From the NCBI GenBank assembly GCA_036268995.1, contig DATATB010000190.1, positions 1-16,038 of the forward strand: a DNA stretch of 16,038 bases, read 5' to 3'. Positions within the stretch are counted from its first letter, which is position 1; every line of letters starts with the position of its first letter. Under the pieces are notes generated by a model. The model was given only the letters and a program-made list of their open reading frames with translations, was not told the DNA's origin and did no database searches. This document shows positions 8,410 through 16,038 of this stretch, piece after piece. Source of the stretch: DATATB01 sp036268995 (GTDB taxonomy: Bacteria > Planctomycetota > Planctomycetia > Pirellulales > PNKZ01). A program made the translations under genes and the position numbers.

Positions 8410-11400
8410 TCAGCACGAATCAGTGTCCTTGTCTCTTAATGTCACCCACTCAAAGATCCCGAAATTCTTCTGGCACTGGAACGTTCTAGTTTTACGTCCT
8501 GTATCGTTACATCGAACAGTGCACTGAGGAGATATTGGCTGGCGCATTGTGCAGGGGCCAGAGCAGTAAAACGTAAGAGGATCCATTTTTGACTCGGCTT
8601 CATCGCAAGGGAACACCAACGGATCGGGGGGACTTACTGCACATTGCGTCGGCTTGCAAACACTCGCGACCACGCTAATCAGTCCGGATGGGTCGGTGCT
8701 GTTCAAAGGGTTCAGGCCACTGTAAGAATAAAGTGAAGGGTCATCAGGTGGCAACATTCGTGCGACCGAATCCAATGGGTCGCGCGGCAAGCCAAGTAAT
8801 TTCGGATCCTGAAGCACCCGCCCTAGCAGATCCGCGCGTCGATAAGGCGCTGGATCCGGCATTCCTACTCGACGAGGGTCGCGCATTAACCATGAGCCCA
8901 ATCCGGAGTCTAGATTTCGACGCCGAACGTGGTATAGCCCACTCTCTTCGTCCCACCTGTAGCCAGCATAGAGCATTTCCCACTCGTAGACGCCGCCGAT
9001 GCCGATTGGCGTAAACGAAGCGTTCGCGAACGTGGGCAGGCCATAAGGCGCGTAGCGATAACGCTCATGGGCGGCGCCGCTAGCGTCGGTAACCGCTAAG
9101 ACGTTCCAATTTGCATCCTGCAAGGCGTAAAGACGCTCGGAGAGAGGGCCAGTGCCCGATGGTGTGCGGTCGCGCAGGATCGAATCATCAGGGTAACGCA
9201 ATCCCCAGACGAATTGCCGCTCCGCGGCACCGGAAGCTGTGAGGCCCCGGCGGCCCACGGCTCGTTTCCTCGCTGCACGGATCGCGGTCCCCGTTGCCGT
9301 GCTGACTCGCTCTTCGAGGATTTGCCACTGGGCTGAAAAGTAAAAATCCCGCGTCTGCCCGCCGGCGAGCTTTGAAATCCTCCGATTGAGGCCATCGTAG
9401 ATGTAGGCCGCCGTGCCGGCTAGCGAAACGAGCCGGTTCCAGGCGTCGTAGGTCGCGCTGAATGAGGCCGTGGGAGTGTTCGGCCGCGGAACCGTCGTCA
9501 TGTTGCCGGCGCGATCGTAGGCGGGTTGTGCCCAGGTTAGCCCATAGCGCTGGGAGATCGCCGCGATTTCACTCACTGGATTGCTGGTGCGCTGCTGATC
9601 GAGGTTGTTGGCTGGCGTCGCGGTGTCGGTGTTGACGAAGTTGGACCAGTTGCCGGTCGCGTCGAGGTTCCATTGCTGGGCCGAGGCGAGGTTGGCTATC
9701 TGCGTGTTGCCGCTGGTGAGTTGGCCGCGGCTCATGTCGAAAAGGCGTTGCAAGCCGTCGTAGCTGTAAAGCTCATCCTGGTAGACAGGTGGCGATTGCG
9801 ATGACGCAACCGGATCCTGCCGCCAGATGCGACTCCCGCCCCGATTGTAGCCGTAATTGATCTGCGCCAACGTCGAGGACGGCCCTTGCCAAAGTGCATT
9901 TACCACGTTGCTGAACTGGTCGAGGCCCGTGTACGGATCGTTCCCCGATCCGGTCGCCAGATTGTACGTGATGTTCGGCTGCGGGTAATTGACCTGAATG
10001 AAGCTGCTCAGGCCGAGATACGTGTAGTTGACCAGCGTACTGCCGCTGGCTACGTCGAGATAGCTGGCGATGCGGCTGAGTTGGTCGCCATCGCCGCCTG
10101 AAGAGCCGTACTGATACGAGATCACGCGGCCGTTGGGATAAACAAGCGCCGTCGGGCGCACGGTATTCGCGCTGCTATCGGTGTACGAGTAATCGACTTG
10201 GGCACTGGTGGTGGGGTCCACGGCGCCACCGTGTTCCTGGTATTGCGTGGAGAGCTGTCGAAAATTATTGTATTCGTTCTGCACCTGGTTGACGACACTC
10301 GTGCCAGCAGCATCGGCGTAGCTCGTGACCTGGTACAGCATGCCAAGCGCGTTGTACGCCTGGCCGATCCGCTGCATGGTAACGTCAACGCCCGCGCCGA
10401 GCGCGGTGATCACGTCATCGGTCTGCCGACCGAGCAAGTCGTATAGGTACTCGTGGACGGTTCCGTTCTGGTCGGTCATTCCAGTGAGCTGGCCTTGGCG
10501 GTTATACGCCTGCGTAACGCGATCGTTGGTATCGGCCGCGTCGGGATAAATTGTCGCCGAAAGCAGCAGGTTGCTGGCGATCGAAGAGTCAGCTAGCATC
10601 GTGCCATACTGGTACGTGGTCACCTGGTTGCCGGTTATCGGATTCACCGCCGTGAGCGTGACGAGCTTGCCGTCGGCATTGTAGGCGAACTGCATGGTCA
10701 CGTCGCGGTCGTTGCCCGGGCACGCGCCGGTGTAGTTGCTGATCGTGCTGAGCACCTGGACCAGCGCATCGAACGTCTGCTGCGTAATGCTGCCGGCCGG
10801 ATCGGTGGTCTGAAACTGGCTTCCGGCGTCGTCGTAGGCGTAGGTGGTCACGAGCACCGTGTCTGAGGAAACCGGAATAGTCGCCGGACGGGTGAACTGC
10901 TGGTTGCCATTTCCGTAATTGGCCGTGGCCACCTCGCGGCCGACGCCGTCGAAGTAGCTTGCCACGTAGCTCGTGCGGGCTAGCGGCTGCGTGCCGGTGT
11001 ACGTGGCGCTGAGCGGTCCGTTGCCGGTCGCGTTGTGATTCCGCTGATAAAAGTCGAGCTCGATGGCATTGCCGGCCGGATCGTAGCCGGTGAGCGTCTG
11101 CTCGAAGATCTTGTTGCTAGCCGTGATGAACGGAACGTCCGCGATCGGTTCTTGGCCGCTGCCGGTGTAGTAGCCGGTATACTGGGCATAGACGCGGGCC
11201 TGGCTGTCATACATCGTTTTGGTGAATGCCTGCGAGCCGGCGGGGAGCGACTTGATCAGATTGCCGGCCGCGTCATACCAGTTGTTGCTGGTGAGCGAGT
11301 TGCCGACCGTGCCCGTGCTGGGGTCCACTCCGTACACGATAGTTTGGTAGGCGTTGTTGCCGGTATCGTATAGCGTCCGGCTGCGTGAGAGCAGGCTGCC

Positions 11401-14400
11401 GCTTGGCGAGCCGTCGTAGCGATCCACCTGCACGACGTGGTCGAGGTTGTCGTACGTGTTCTGCTGGAAGAAATTCAACTCGCCGGTGATCGTGATTTGC
11501 CGGTCGCGCCAGTCGTAGCCGTACTGCGTGACGCGGCTGGTCGTGCCGTCGACATAGGCGGTCGTTTGCGTCACGTTGCCGTCCCCGCCGCCGGTGCCGC
11601 CGTCGTATTGATTGTCTGTAATCACAACCATGTTATTGCCCGGCGCGCCGCCGCCGCCAGTTGGATCAGTATCCGTTGCTCCGTAGTCGTTCGTTCCGAC
11701 GTAGGTACCGGTCACATAGCTACGCGTGTCAAAAGTTGTGCGCGTGATCGTACCGCCCGGCGTTACCAAGCGATTCTGCCGGCCCATGGCATCATGCCCA
11801 TAACCGGTTTCGTTGTAGTTGGCATCCGCTGTACCGTCGCCAGTCGCTGGAATCGTATAATACGCTCTGGTTGCCATGAGCCGGCCGCCGTTATCGTACA
11901 TACTTTTGGTCCAGCGGGTCCACGTCGACTGCGGGAACGTATTGGTCCCGGAGAGCCAGCCGGAGAGCGAGCTTTCGGCGGCCTGGATGGCGTCGGTCGG
12001 CTGGCCTGAGGCGTTGGTGATTGTGATCGAAACGGGGCCCAGCGACGTGTAGGTATAGTTAGCAGCCAAGCCGATGGCATAGCCGCTTGCGGTAGTCGTC
12101 GTGAAGTTGACACCGTCGTACAAAGTCCAGTTCGTCGTGCGCACCGAAACACCATCGACCAGGTGCGCCGGGCCACGCGATTGGATTGTCCGGCCTCGAT
12201 TGTCCAACTTGTAGTCAGTGACCAAGTTCAACGGCGCTGGCAAGCCCGAGGGACGCGACCAGCCGGACGGCGGCGTCTCCAGACCGGGATCCACGTCCTC
12301 GATCATCTGGACGGCGCCGCCAGTGACCGAGTCGAACGTGAAATTGTCGATGAATCCACGCGGGCCTTGCTCCCAGGTCATCTGCCCGAGCGTGTCGTAG
12401 TATTCCTGCTGGGTGTCGGCCGTGTTGAACCCGTTCTGCGCCAGCGGCACGACTGGCAGAGTAGTGGTCTTCTGCTGCACTTGGAGTGTGCCGGTGTACC
12501 AGGCATAGCCGTAGCTGGTGGTGATGGCGCCGGTGCCGTCGTCATTGCTGTACACGGTCTGGTTGGCGAGCATTTGCACGGTGGCGATGCCGACGGTCTG
12601 CCGGGTGTAAGTGAACTCGGCGAGAACAACCGGAGTGCCGCCCGTGCCCTGCCGAATCGACTTTGATTGGACGTAACCGGCAGCTGGGGCGGAAGCGGGA
12701 TAATACTGCACCAGGTTGAATAGGCCACTACCGCTTTGCAGGTTCACGTTTAGCGTGCCCGCCGGCGTTCCTTCGCTGTAGCTGATTACAGCCGAAGGCA
12801 TGGCCTGCGAGATCTCGTGGGCATCGGTGTCGTATTGCCGAAACTCTGTCCAGTGGTTGCCAGCCGATTGAAGATCCTTGAGCAGGATCTGGCCGATGAA
12901 GTTGGTGTAGACGACATTCTGGCTGCTGTCCGGCCGTGTTTCGCTTGTGCGCACCGCCCACATGTTGTAGTCAGTGTTGGCCGTGTAGCCGCTGGCCTGG
13001 TAGGCGAACGTGGTTGTCAGAGTGCCGCCACTGACCGATTCGAGCGTGACGCGGTTCAGACTGTCGTACTGGAGATACTGCGTGGCGACTTGGGCCACTT
13101 GGTCATCGGATGCCAGCAGCGGATTCCCTTGCGCGGCGAGCGTGGCGTAGCCAGATGGACCAACGACGTACTTGAGCAGGTGAGCCTCCGTGCCCGAGTA
13201 ATAACGGAAATAGTTGTTGGCCGTGTCGGCCCATCCGATTCCGTCGGGAACCTGCTGGGTCGCCGTGCGAAGGTCATTCAAGCTGCCGTTGGGATCGCTC
13301 AGGTCATAATAGCTGTAAACTGCCTGGGCCACGTTCGACCACGGCCCGCCGTCGGCATTGCGGCGAAGCGTCACCGACGCCAGATTGCCCGCGTTGTTGC
13401 CCGAGTCGAGGTAGGTATAGAGGAAAGACTCGCTGATGGTTTGGCCGTTTTGGGTAAGGCTGCGCTGAATCTCGCCGATTTGGGCGCCCTCGTACGAGAC
13501 AACCTGGACCGTGTCGCCGCCCGCGATGGCTAGGCTCTTGAATGAGCCGGGCGGGAAGCTGGTTTGCGTGAAATCGTTGAACTCCAGGACCTCGCCCGTG
13601 GTCAAAGCAAGCTGGAAAACGGAACCGGTATGGACCAGTGCCTGGTTCGCGCCGTAGCGCGCAACAAAGCTACCGTCGGGTTGTTGGTCGAACCAAACAG
13701 TCCAGTTCAGCCCTTGGACGGCGGCAATGGTCCTGGACGAACTCAGGCTGAGGTACGGCCACTGGACGATGACCCAGTTATAGCCGTTGCCGAAATTGAA
13801 CGTGCTGGCAAGCTGGTTACTGTAGCTGCGTGTGTGCCCAAGGATGCGGCCAAATCCAGCCGTGGATAAGTCGGTCTGGAAGATTTGCAGCTCACCATTG
13901 AAGTACTTCACCGGATACGAGCTTGCTCCTGAACAGCAAGGTAGGGACTGTGGCTGCTTCGGCGGGCAACCGCCCATACAGACTTGCGGCGTGTCGCCGC
14001 AAGGCGGGCAGCCTGGCGGATAAGGCGGAGGCGGCGAGCCAGAGCTTGACCCGAGTGTCATGGGGATTGCTAAGGCCGCGAAATCCTGCAGGGCTGACGG
14101 CGCTTCTGTAACGAGCTTTTGGGCTGAAAGCACGCTCGGCCAGCGCACGCCGGCAGGGCCGGTACCCGGTTCGAGTTTCAGTTGCAGCGCCGCCGGTTCT
14201 CCTTCGATGTTGTCCTGCGACCAGACGGGTGAGCGTTCCGAACCGGTGAAGTACGCCTTTGCGCTGCGTGTGCCCCGCTTGCTGCCAGAGCCGATTTCCA
14301 AGCGGAGACGATCGTAGCCGGCGACGGTCGGGAAATTCACCTCCCAGCGCTCCATGCCTTTGGGCGCGCCGGGGATGGTGAGGAAATAATCACCGTTCAG

Positions 14401-14481
14401 GCGATCGTATCCACCGCTGGCGGCGGCGACTTTGTCCAACGAAACGCGATACCAAGTTCCTGCCGGATTCGTGGCGGCCAT
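8410..14481 (-). CDS. Giant RHS/YD-repeat protein with Cys-rich C-terminal tip
   Basis: A 2,023-residue RHS repeat protein. Residues 1-125 form a beta-rich N-terminal domain with no evident signal peptide. A Pro/Cys-rich linker (149-184: six cysteines, PPPPYPPGCPPC) leads into the repeat shell, which contains many YD motifs (YDSLNRV, YDTLGQM, YDWRDRQ, YDLLGRQ, YDGLQRL, YDAWNRL, YDGLNRR). Such repeats wrap into a hollow beta-barrel cocoon. The RHS core follows: ERQFVWGLRYPDDSILRDR, LQDANWNVLAVTD, YRWDEESGLYHVRRRNLDSG, and the boundary motif PLNSTDPSGL (1925-1934), which fits the PxxxxDPxGL autocleavage consensus. The last 89 residues are a variable Cys-rich tip. The core carries unusual inserts at 9223-9276 and 8737-8874. 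GC is 65-68% in the core but about 50% near the tip. The start is well supported by AGGAG seven bases upstream. It is probably co-transcribed with the glycosyltransferase gene ending 43 bp before it. It is likely surface-exposed or secreted, as an adhesin, toxin carrier or structural protein. Confidence 0.93.
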   Translation of the reverse strand: MAATNPAGTWYRVSLDKVAAASGGYDRLNGDYFLTIPGAPKGMERWEVNFPTVAGYDRLRLEIGSGSKRGTRSAKAYFTGSERSPVWSQDNIEGEPAALQLKLEPGTGPAGVRWPSVLSAQKLVTEAPSALQDFAALAIPMTLGSSSGSPPPPYPPGCPPCGDTPQVCMGGCPPKQPQSLPCCSGASSYPVKYFNGELQIFQTDLSTAGFGRILGHTRSYSNQLASTFNFGNGYNWVIVQWPYLSLSSSRTIAAVQGLNWTVWFDQQPDGSFVARYGANQALVHTGSVFQLALTTGEVLEFNDFTQTSFPPGSFKSLAIAGGDTVQVVSYEGAQIGEIQRSLTQNGQTISESFLYTYLDSGNNAGNLASVTLRRNADGGPWSNVAQAVYSYYDLSDPNGSLNDLRTATQQVPDGIGWADTANNYFRYYSGTEAHLLKYVVGPSGYATLAAQGNPLLASDDQVAQVATQYLQYDSLNRVTLESVSGGTLTTTFAYQASGYTANTDYNMWAVRTSETRPDSSQNVVYTNFIGQILLKDLQSAGNHWTEFRQYDTDAHEISQAMPSAVISYSEGTPAGTLNVNLQSGSGLFNLVQYYPASAPAAGYVQSKSIRQGTGGTPVVLAEFTYTRQTVGIATVQMLANQTVYSNDDGTGAITTSYGYAWYTGTLQVQQKTTTLPVVPLAQNGFNTADTQQEYYDTLGQMTWEQGPRGFIDNFTFDSVTGGAVQMIEDVDPGLETPPSGWSRPSGLPAPLNLVTDYKLDNRGRTIQSRGPAHLVDGVSVRTTNWTLYDGVNFTTTTASGYAIGLAANYTYTSLGPVSITITNASGQPTDAIQAAESSLSGWLSGTNTFPQSTWTRWTKSMYDNGGRLMATRAYYTIPATGDGTADANYNETGYGHDAMGRQNRLVTPGGTITRTTFDTRSYVTGTYVGTNDYGATDTDPTGGGGAPGNNMVVITDNQYDGGTGGGDGNVTQTTAYVDGTTSRVTQYGYDWRDRQITITGELNFFQQNTYDNLDHVVQVDRYDGSPSGSLLSRSRTLYDTGNNAYQTIVYGVDPSTGTVGNSLTSNNWYDAAGNLIKSLPAGSQAFTKTMYDSQARVYAQYTGYYTGSGQEPIADVPFITASNKIFEQTLTGYDPAGNAIELDFYQRNHNATGNGPLSATYTGTQPLARTSYVASYFDGVGREVATANYGNGNQQFTRPATIPVSSDTVLVTTYAYDDAGSQFQTTDPAGSITQQTFDALVQVLSTISNYTGACPGNDRDVTMQFAYNADGKLVTLTAVNPITGNQVTTYQYGTMLADSSIASNLLLSATIYPDAADTNDRVTQAYNRQGQLTGMTDQNGTVHEYLYDLLGRQTDDVITALGAGVDVTMQRIGQAYNALGMLYQVTSYADAAGTSVVNQVQNEYNNFRQLSTQYQEHGGAVDPTTSAQVDYSYTDSSANTVRPTALVYPNGRVISYQYGSSGGDGDQLSRIASYLDVASGSTLVNYTYLGLSSFIQVNYPQPNITYNLATGSGNDPYTGLDQFSNVVNALWQGPSSTLAQINYGYNRGGSRIWRQDPVASSQSPPVYQDELYSYDGLQRLFDMSRGQLTSGNTQIANLASAQQWNLDATGNWSNFVNTDTATPANNLDQQRTSNPVSEIAAISQRYGLTWAQPAYDRAGNMTTVPRPNTPTASFSATYDAWNRLVSLAGTAAYIYDGLNRRISKLAGGQTRDFYFSAQWQILEERVSTATGTAIRAARKRAVGRRGLTASGAAERQFVWGLRYPDDSILRDRTPSGTGPLSERLYALQDANWNVLAVTDASGAAHERYRYAPYGLPTFANASFTPIGIGGVYEWEMLYAGYRWDEESGLYHVRRRNLDSGLGSWLMRDPRRVGMPDPAPYRRADLLGRVLQDPKLLGLPRDPLDSVARMLPPDDPSLYSYSGLNPLNSTDPSGLISVVASVCKPTQCAVSPPDPLVFPCDEAESKMDPLTFYCSGPCTMRQPISPQCTVRCNDTGRKTRTFQCQKNFGIFEWVTLRDKDTDSC
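8413..8679 (-). other. RHS C-terminal tip domain (89 residues, nine cysteines)
   Basis: This is the part of the RHS protein after the DPSGL boundary (residues 1935-2023). It has nine cysteines, including two CxxxC pairs nine residues apart (CSGPC and CTVRC), a CKPTQC near its start and a cysteine as the very last residue. In polymorphic RHS proteins this segment is the exchangeable effector, often a toxin. I recognise no nuclease, deaminase or other toxin signature; cysteine density suggests a disulfide-rich or zinc-binding fold. Hand-counted GC over 8401-8640 is about 50%. Confidence 0.7.
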
Positions 14482-14488
14482 CGCTGCG

Positions 14489-14493
14489 CTCCT
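14489..14493 (-). promoter_or_regulatory. Ribosome binding site of the RHS gene
   Basis: On the minus strand AGGAG lies seven bases before the ATG at 14481. It is the strongest Shine-Dalgarno in the cluster and fixes the start of the RHS protein, and therefore also the absence of an N-terminal signal peptide. Confidence 0.75.
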
Positions 14494-14524
14494 GCTTGTT
14501 AGCCCGCTGGGGCAAATCGGTTGC

Positions 14525-15262
14525 TTACACTTGTTCCGGACTGCTTGGCCCGATAACCGCGGAATCCCTTAATAGATCACGCTGTTCGCCCACAAAATCG
14601 CCGGCCGCGCGATTGCCCCAGATGCCAGCGCCCAGATAGAGCGTTGAAGTCACGCCAATATGCTGCACGAGGCTCGGCGAGTGTACGAAATAGGGCAACC
14701 GCGACTCACGGCACCAATGCCCGACAACTGAGTCGATGTTCCGAGTGCCGCCGGCCGGGCCGCAGCGCCGATGCTGAATGGGCATCGGGCTGGTCAGCAA
14801 GCATTCGGCGGAGGAAGGGGAGAAGAGATATGCCTGTGCCCCCCAGGTGTCCCAACCGCGATCCTCGACATGAAAGCCGGGCGGCTTGCCGCGAGCATAG
14901 AGGCTTGGGCAAAAGAGCGATACGACGCCAACTCGTTCCGCCGGCCACAGCACCTGCTCCAAATACGCACGAACGCCGCGGCAGAAGATCACATCGTCCT
15001 GGCAAAGCAAGTAGCCATCAGCCTGCGGCTGACGCATCACAAGTTCCGCCAGACCGAGATACCAATTGGGAAACGCGCCGAGTTGCTGATCGCGGCGGGT
15101 GTCGGGAAGATGCGTCCACTCGGAAGGGATGAGCGCGTCGGCGTCGGTAAACAGCCGAGGTCGCTCCCAGCCTGCTTGTGCCAAGCTGGCGAGCATGCGG
15201 CCCAGCGTCGGCTGTTGCCGACCGGCCGTGGTCACTCCTACCGACCAAGTCCACGCGGACAT
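14525..15262 (-). CDS. Glycosyltransferase-like protein, first gene of the cluster
   Basis: A 245-residue protein that looks like a small nucleotide-sugar glycosyltransferase with a GT-A-type fold. WSVGVTTAGRQQPTLGRML (6-24) is the first strand and helix typical of such enzymes, LLCQDDVIFCRG (85-96) carries the acidic QDD motif in place of DxD, and NIDSVVGHWC (175-184) plus HSPSLVQHIGVTSTL (194-208) form the C-terminal active-site part seen in many glycan-modifying planctomycete proteins. There is no membrane segment, so it should act in the cytoplasm. It is the first minus-strand gene of the group and ends 43 bp before the RHS start, so the two are probably translated from one message. The donor and acceptor cannot be told from sequence. 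The ATG is the first start after an in-frame TGA nine codons upstream; a GAGG lies 11 bases before it. Confidence 0.72.
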   Translation of the reverse strand: MSAWTWSVGVTTAGRQQPTLGRMLASLAQAGWERPRLFTDADALIPSEWTHLPDTRRDQQLGAFPNWYLGLAELVMRQPQADGYLLCQDDVIFCRGVRAYLEQVLWPAERVGVVSLFCPSLYARGKPPGFHVEDRGWDTWGAQAYLFSPSSAECLLTSPMPIQHRRCGPAGGTRNIDSVVGHWCRESRLPYFVHSPSLVQHIGVTSTLYLGAGIWGNRAAGDFVGEQRDLLRDSAVIGPSSPEQV

Positions 15263-15388
15263 GGGATTCGCCGCCTCTAGCGCCCATCAATGAGCGCATA
15301 ACGAACACGCCCCACACCGATCCGGAAAGATGGGCAAACCCTGACGCCGCAGATGGCGAAAGGCGTTTTGCTCCGAGAAGACCTTCGC

Positions 15389-15416
15389 ATATTAAGCTTC
15401 TGGTTCATCACGTCAA
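15389..15416 (-). promoter_or_regulatory. Possible promoter of the minus-strand cluster
   Basis: On the minus strand TTGACG (15416-15411, five of six to consensus) is followed after 16 bp by TAATAT (15394-15389, four of six). It would start a transcript near 15382, about 120 nt before the first gene of the cluster. The position is right but the -10 match is modest. Confidence 0.3.
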
Positions 15417-15898
15417 CAGAATTCCTTTACGAATTCTTACGCCCTCTACGGCCTGGGGTGATGACCCTAAATTGACTGTATCTGGTGCCCGTGCGGCTGA
15501 GCGCATTCCAAGAAGCGAAGTCCTAAGCACTGCGGATTGTGAATCCGGTTTACCACCGAAACATCGGGCTGTATGCACGTCAACAATGAAGGAAGAGTAA
15601 TAGCTCCGATGCTGATCGCGCGCATTTCTGGCATATGGTGTTCGCAGAGCGACGTGGGCAGCAGCAAAAACAAAAGTGGCTTGGCCACCGACGACAATTA
15701 CGCTGTCGAGCGAGCAGAGCGTTGAATAGCGTGTGATGGACCTGAAAGAACGCGTGTGCCTGCGAGAAGAATGGATAGTTGCGGCGCATCGTTCTGATTT
15801 GGAGCCTGACGAATTACTGTTACAAGTTGTGACCGAGTAGCTGGCACGTGAAATCGCCAGCAGGGCGAGTAGTCTCCAATTTCGTTGGATTGCCAGAA

Positions 15899-15913
15899 GT
15901 ACTTGTTTACCGC
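15899..15913 (-). repeat. 15-bp inverted repeat, right copy
   Basis: Exact reverse complement of bases 99-113. It lies in the gene-free right flank, so the two copies enclose the kinase gene and the whole minus-strand cluster. Confidence 0.4.
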
Positions 15914-15975
15914 GGTGGGCACATTTGGCAGTGCAAGCTTTGGGCTGCTAGCGTAATTTTCGTCGTAGAGCCAAT

Positions 15976-16038
15976 ATGGCGACGACGAGCGATGAATTGG
16001 GTGGTGGTGGACTGGGCCCGCCGAGCTACCAGCAGCTG
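15976..16038 (+). CDS. Possible start of a gene running off the window
   Basis: An ATG opens a frame of 21 codons that stays open to the window end, reading MATTSDELGGGGLGPPSYQQ plus one Leu. There is no strong Shine-Dalgarno (an AGAG lies a few bases upstream). The short N-terminus matches no family I know. It may be a real divergent neighbour or a chance frame. Confidence 0.3.
   Translation, partial: MATTSDELGGGGLGPPSYQQL

Larger units (their letters stand above)
15263..15975. other. 713-bp region without a supportable gene
   Basis: I see no convincing gene in this stretch. The open frames are short, start without ribosome sites and have no recognisable domains. One minus-strand frame (15922-15698, GTG start) contains the right 15-bp repeat and is the best of them, but I would not call it. 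The region holds a possible promoter for the minus-strand cluster, the right repeat copy, and a GAATTC pair at 15419-15424 and 15431-15436. Confidence 0.5.

Noticed and set aside
12817..13533. A 238-codon plus-strand open frame opposite the RHS gene, and other long plus-strand frames at 11437-12009 and 12163-12666.
   Set aside because: They lie entirely antisense to the intact, well-supported RHS frame, have no recognisable domain, and are explained by the high GC content and codon bias of the RHS gene.
15533..15547. CGGATTGTGAATCCG looks like the anticodon arm of tRNA-His (GTG anticodon).
   Set aside because: No GTTCGA-type T arm follows, no matching acceptor stem or CCA-end pairing is seen, and as an anticodon arm only four stem pairs form around a seven-base loop. 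It is also simply a 6-bp palindromic stem with a 3-nt loop.
15698..15922. A 74-codon minus-strand frame starting with GTG and overlapping the right 15-bp repeat.
   Set aside because: No ribosome site, no family resemblance and short length. Kept only as part of the gene-free region.
410..16038. CRISPR array, diversity-generating retroelement, integrase or prophage genes.
   Set aside because: No regularly spaced repeats, reverse transcriptase, or recombinase motif was seen. The SUMF1 domain alone is not enough to call a diversity-generating system.

Overview
The window looks like a chromosomal piece of a planctomycete (Pirellula/Gemmata-type relatives; this is inference from gene architecture, since no rRNA or other marker gene is present). 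Three things point there. The Ser/Thr kinase has the planctomycete-style N-terminal extension, a Pro/Ala-rich linker, a helical repeat region and a C-terminal SUMF1 (formylglycine-generating-enzyme-like) domain. The RHS protein carries the ERQFVWGLRYPDDSILRDR and LQDANWNVLAVTD signatures common in that phylum. The glycosyltransferase genes are long multidomain fusions. Coding GC is about 65-70% in the older-looking parts and 42-55% in several modules, so the region appears mosaic.

Layout. Bases 1-409 hold what may be the tail of a transposase (2-97) and a near-consensus sigma70-type promoter (337-366). Bases 410-3703 (+) encode the kinase-SUMF1 receptor-like protein. From 15262 back to 3856 five genes all lie on the minus strand. 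In transcription order they are a glycosyltransferase-like protein (15262-14525), a 2,023-residue RHS/YD-repeat protein (14481-8410), a small low-GC secreted protein (8193-7552), a GT2-GT4-Stf0 sulfotransferase triple fusion (7371-4609), and a SAM-dependent methyltransferase (4494-3856). The kinase and this cluster converge across 3704-3855, where no clear terminator is visible. Bases 15263-15975 contain no gene I can support. A possible new plus-strand gene begins at 15976 and runs off the window.

How the genes may work together (inference). The minus-strand cluster joins one very large, probably surface-exposed YD-repeat protein to enzymes that transfer sugars, sulfate and methyl groups. 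The GT-RHS gap is only 43 bp and the RHS gene has a strong ribosome binding site. The simplest reading is a surface protein, or a surface polysaccharide, built and decorated by its own locus. The RHS C-terminal tip is an 89-residue Cys-rich domain of unknown type, followed by a low-GC secreted protein that could be its partner or immunity protein. The best candidates for something undescribed are this tip-partner pair and the triple-fusion glycosyl/sulfotransferase.
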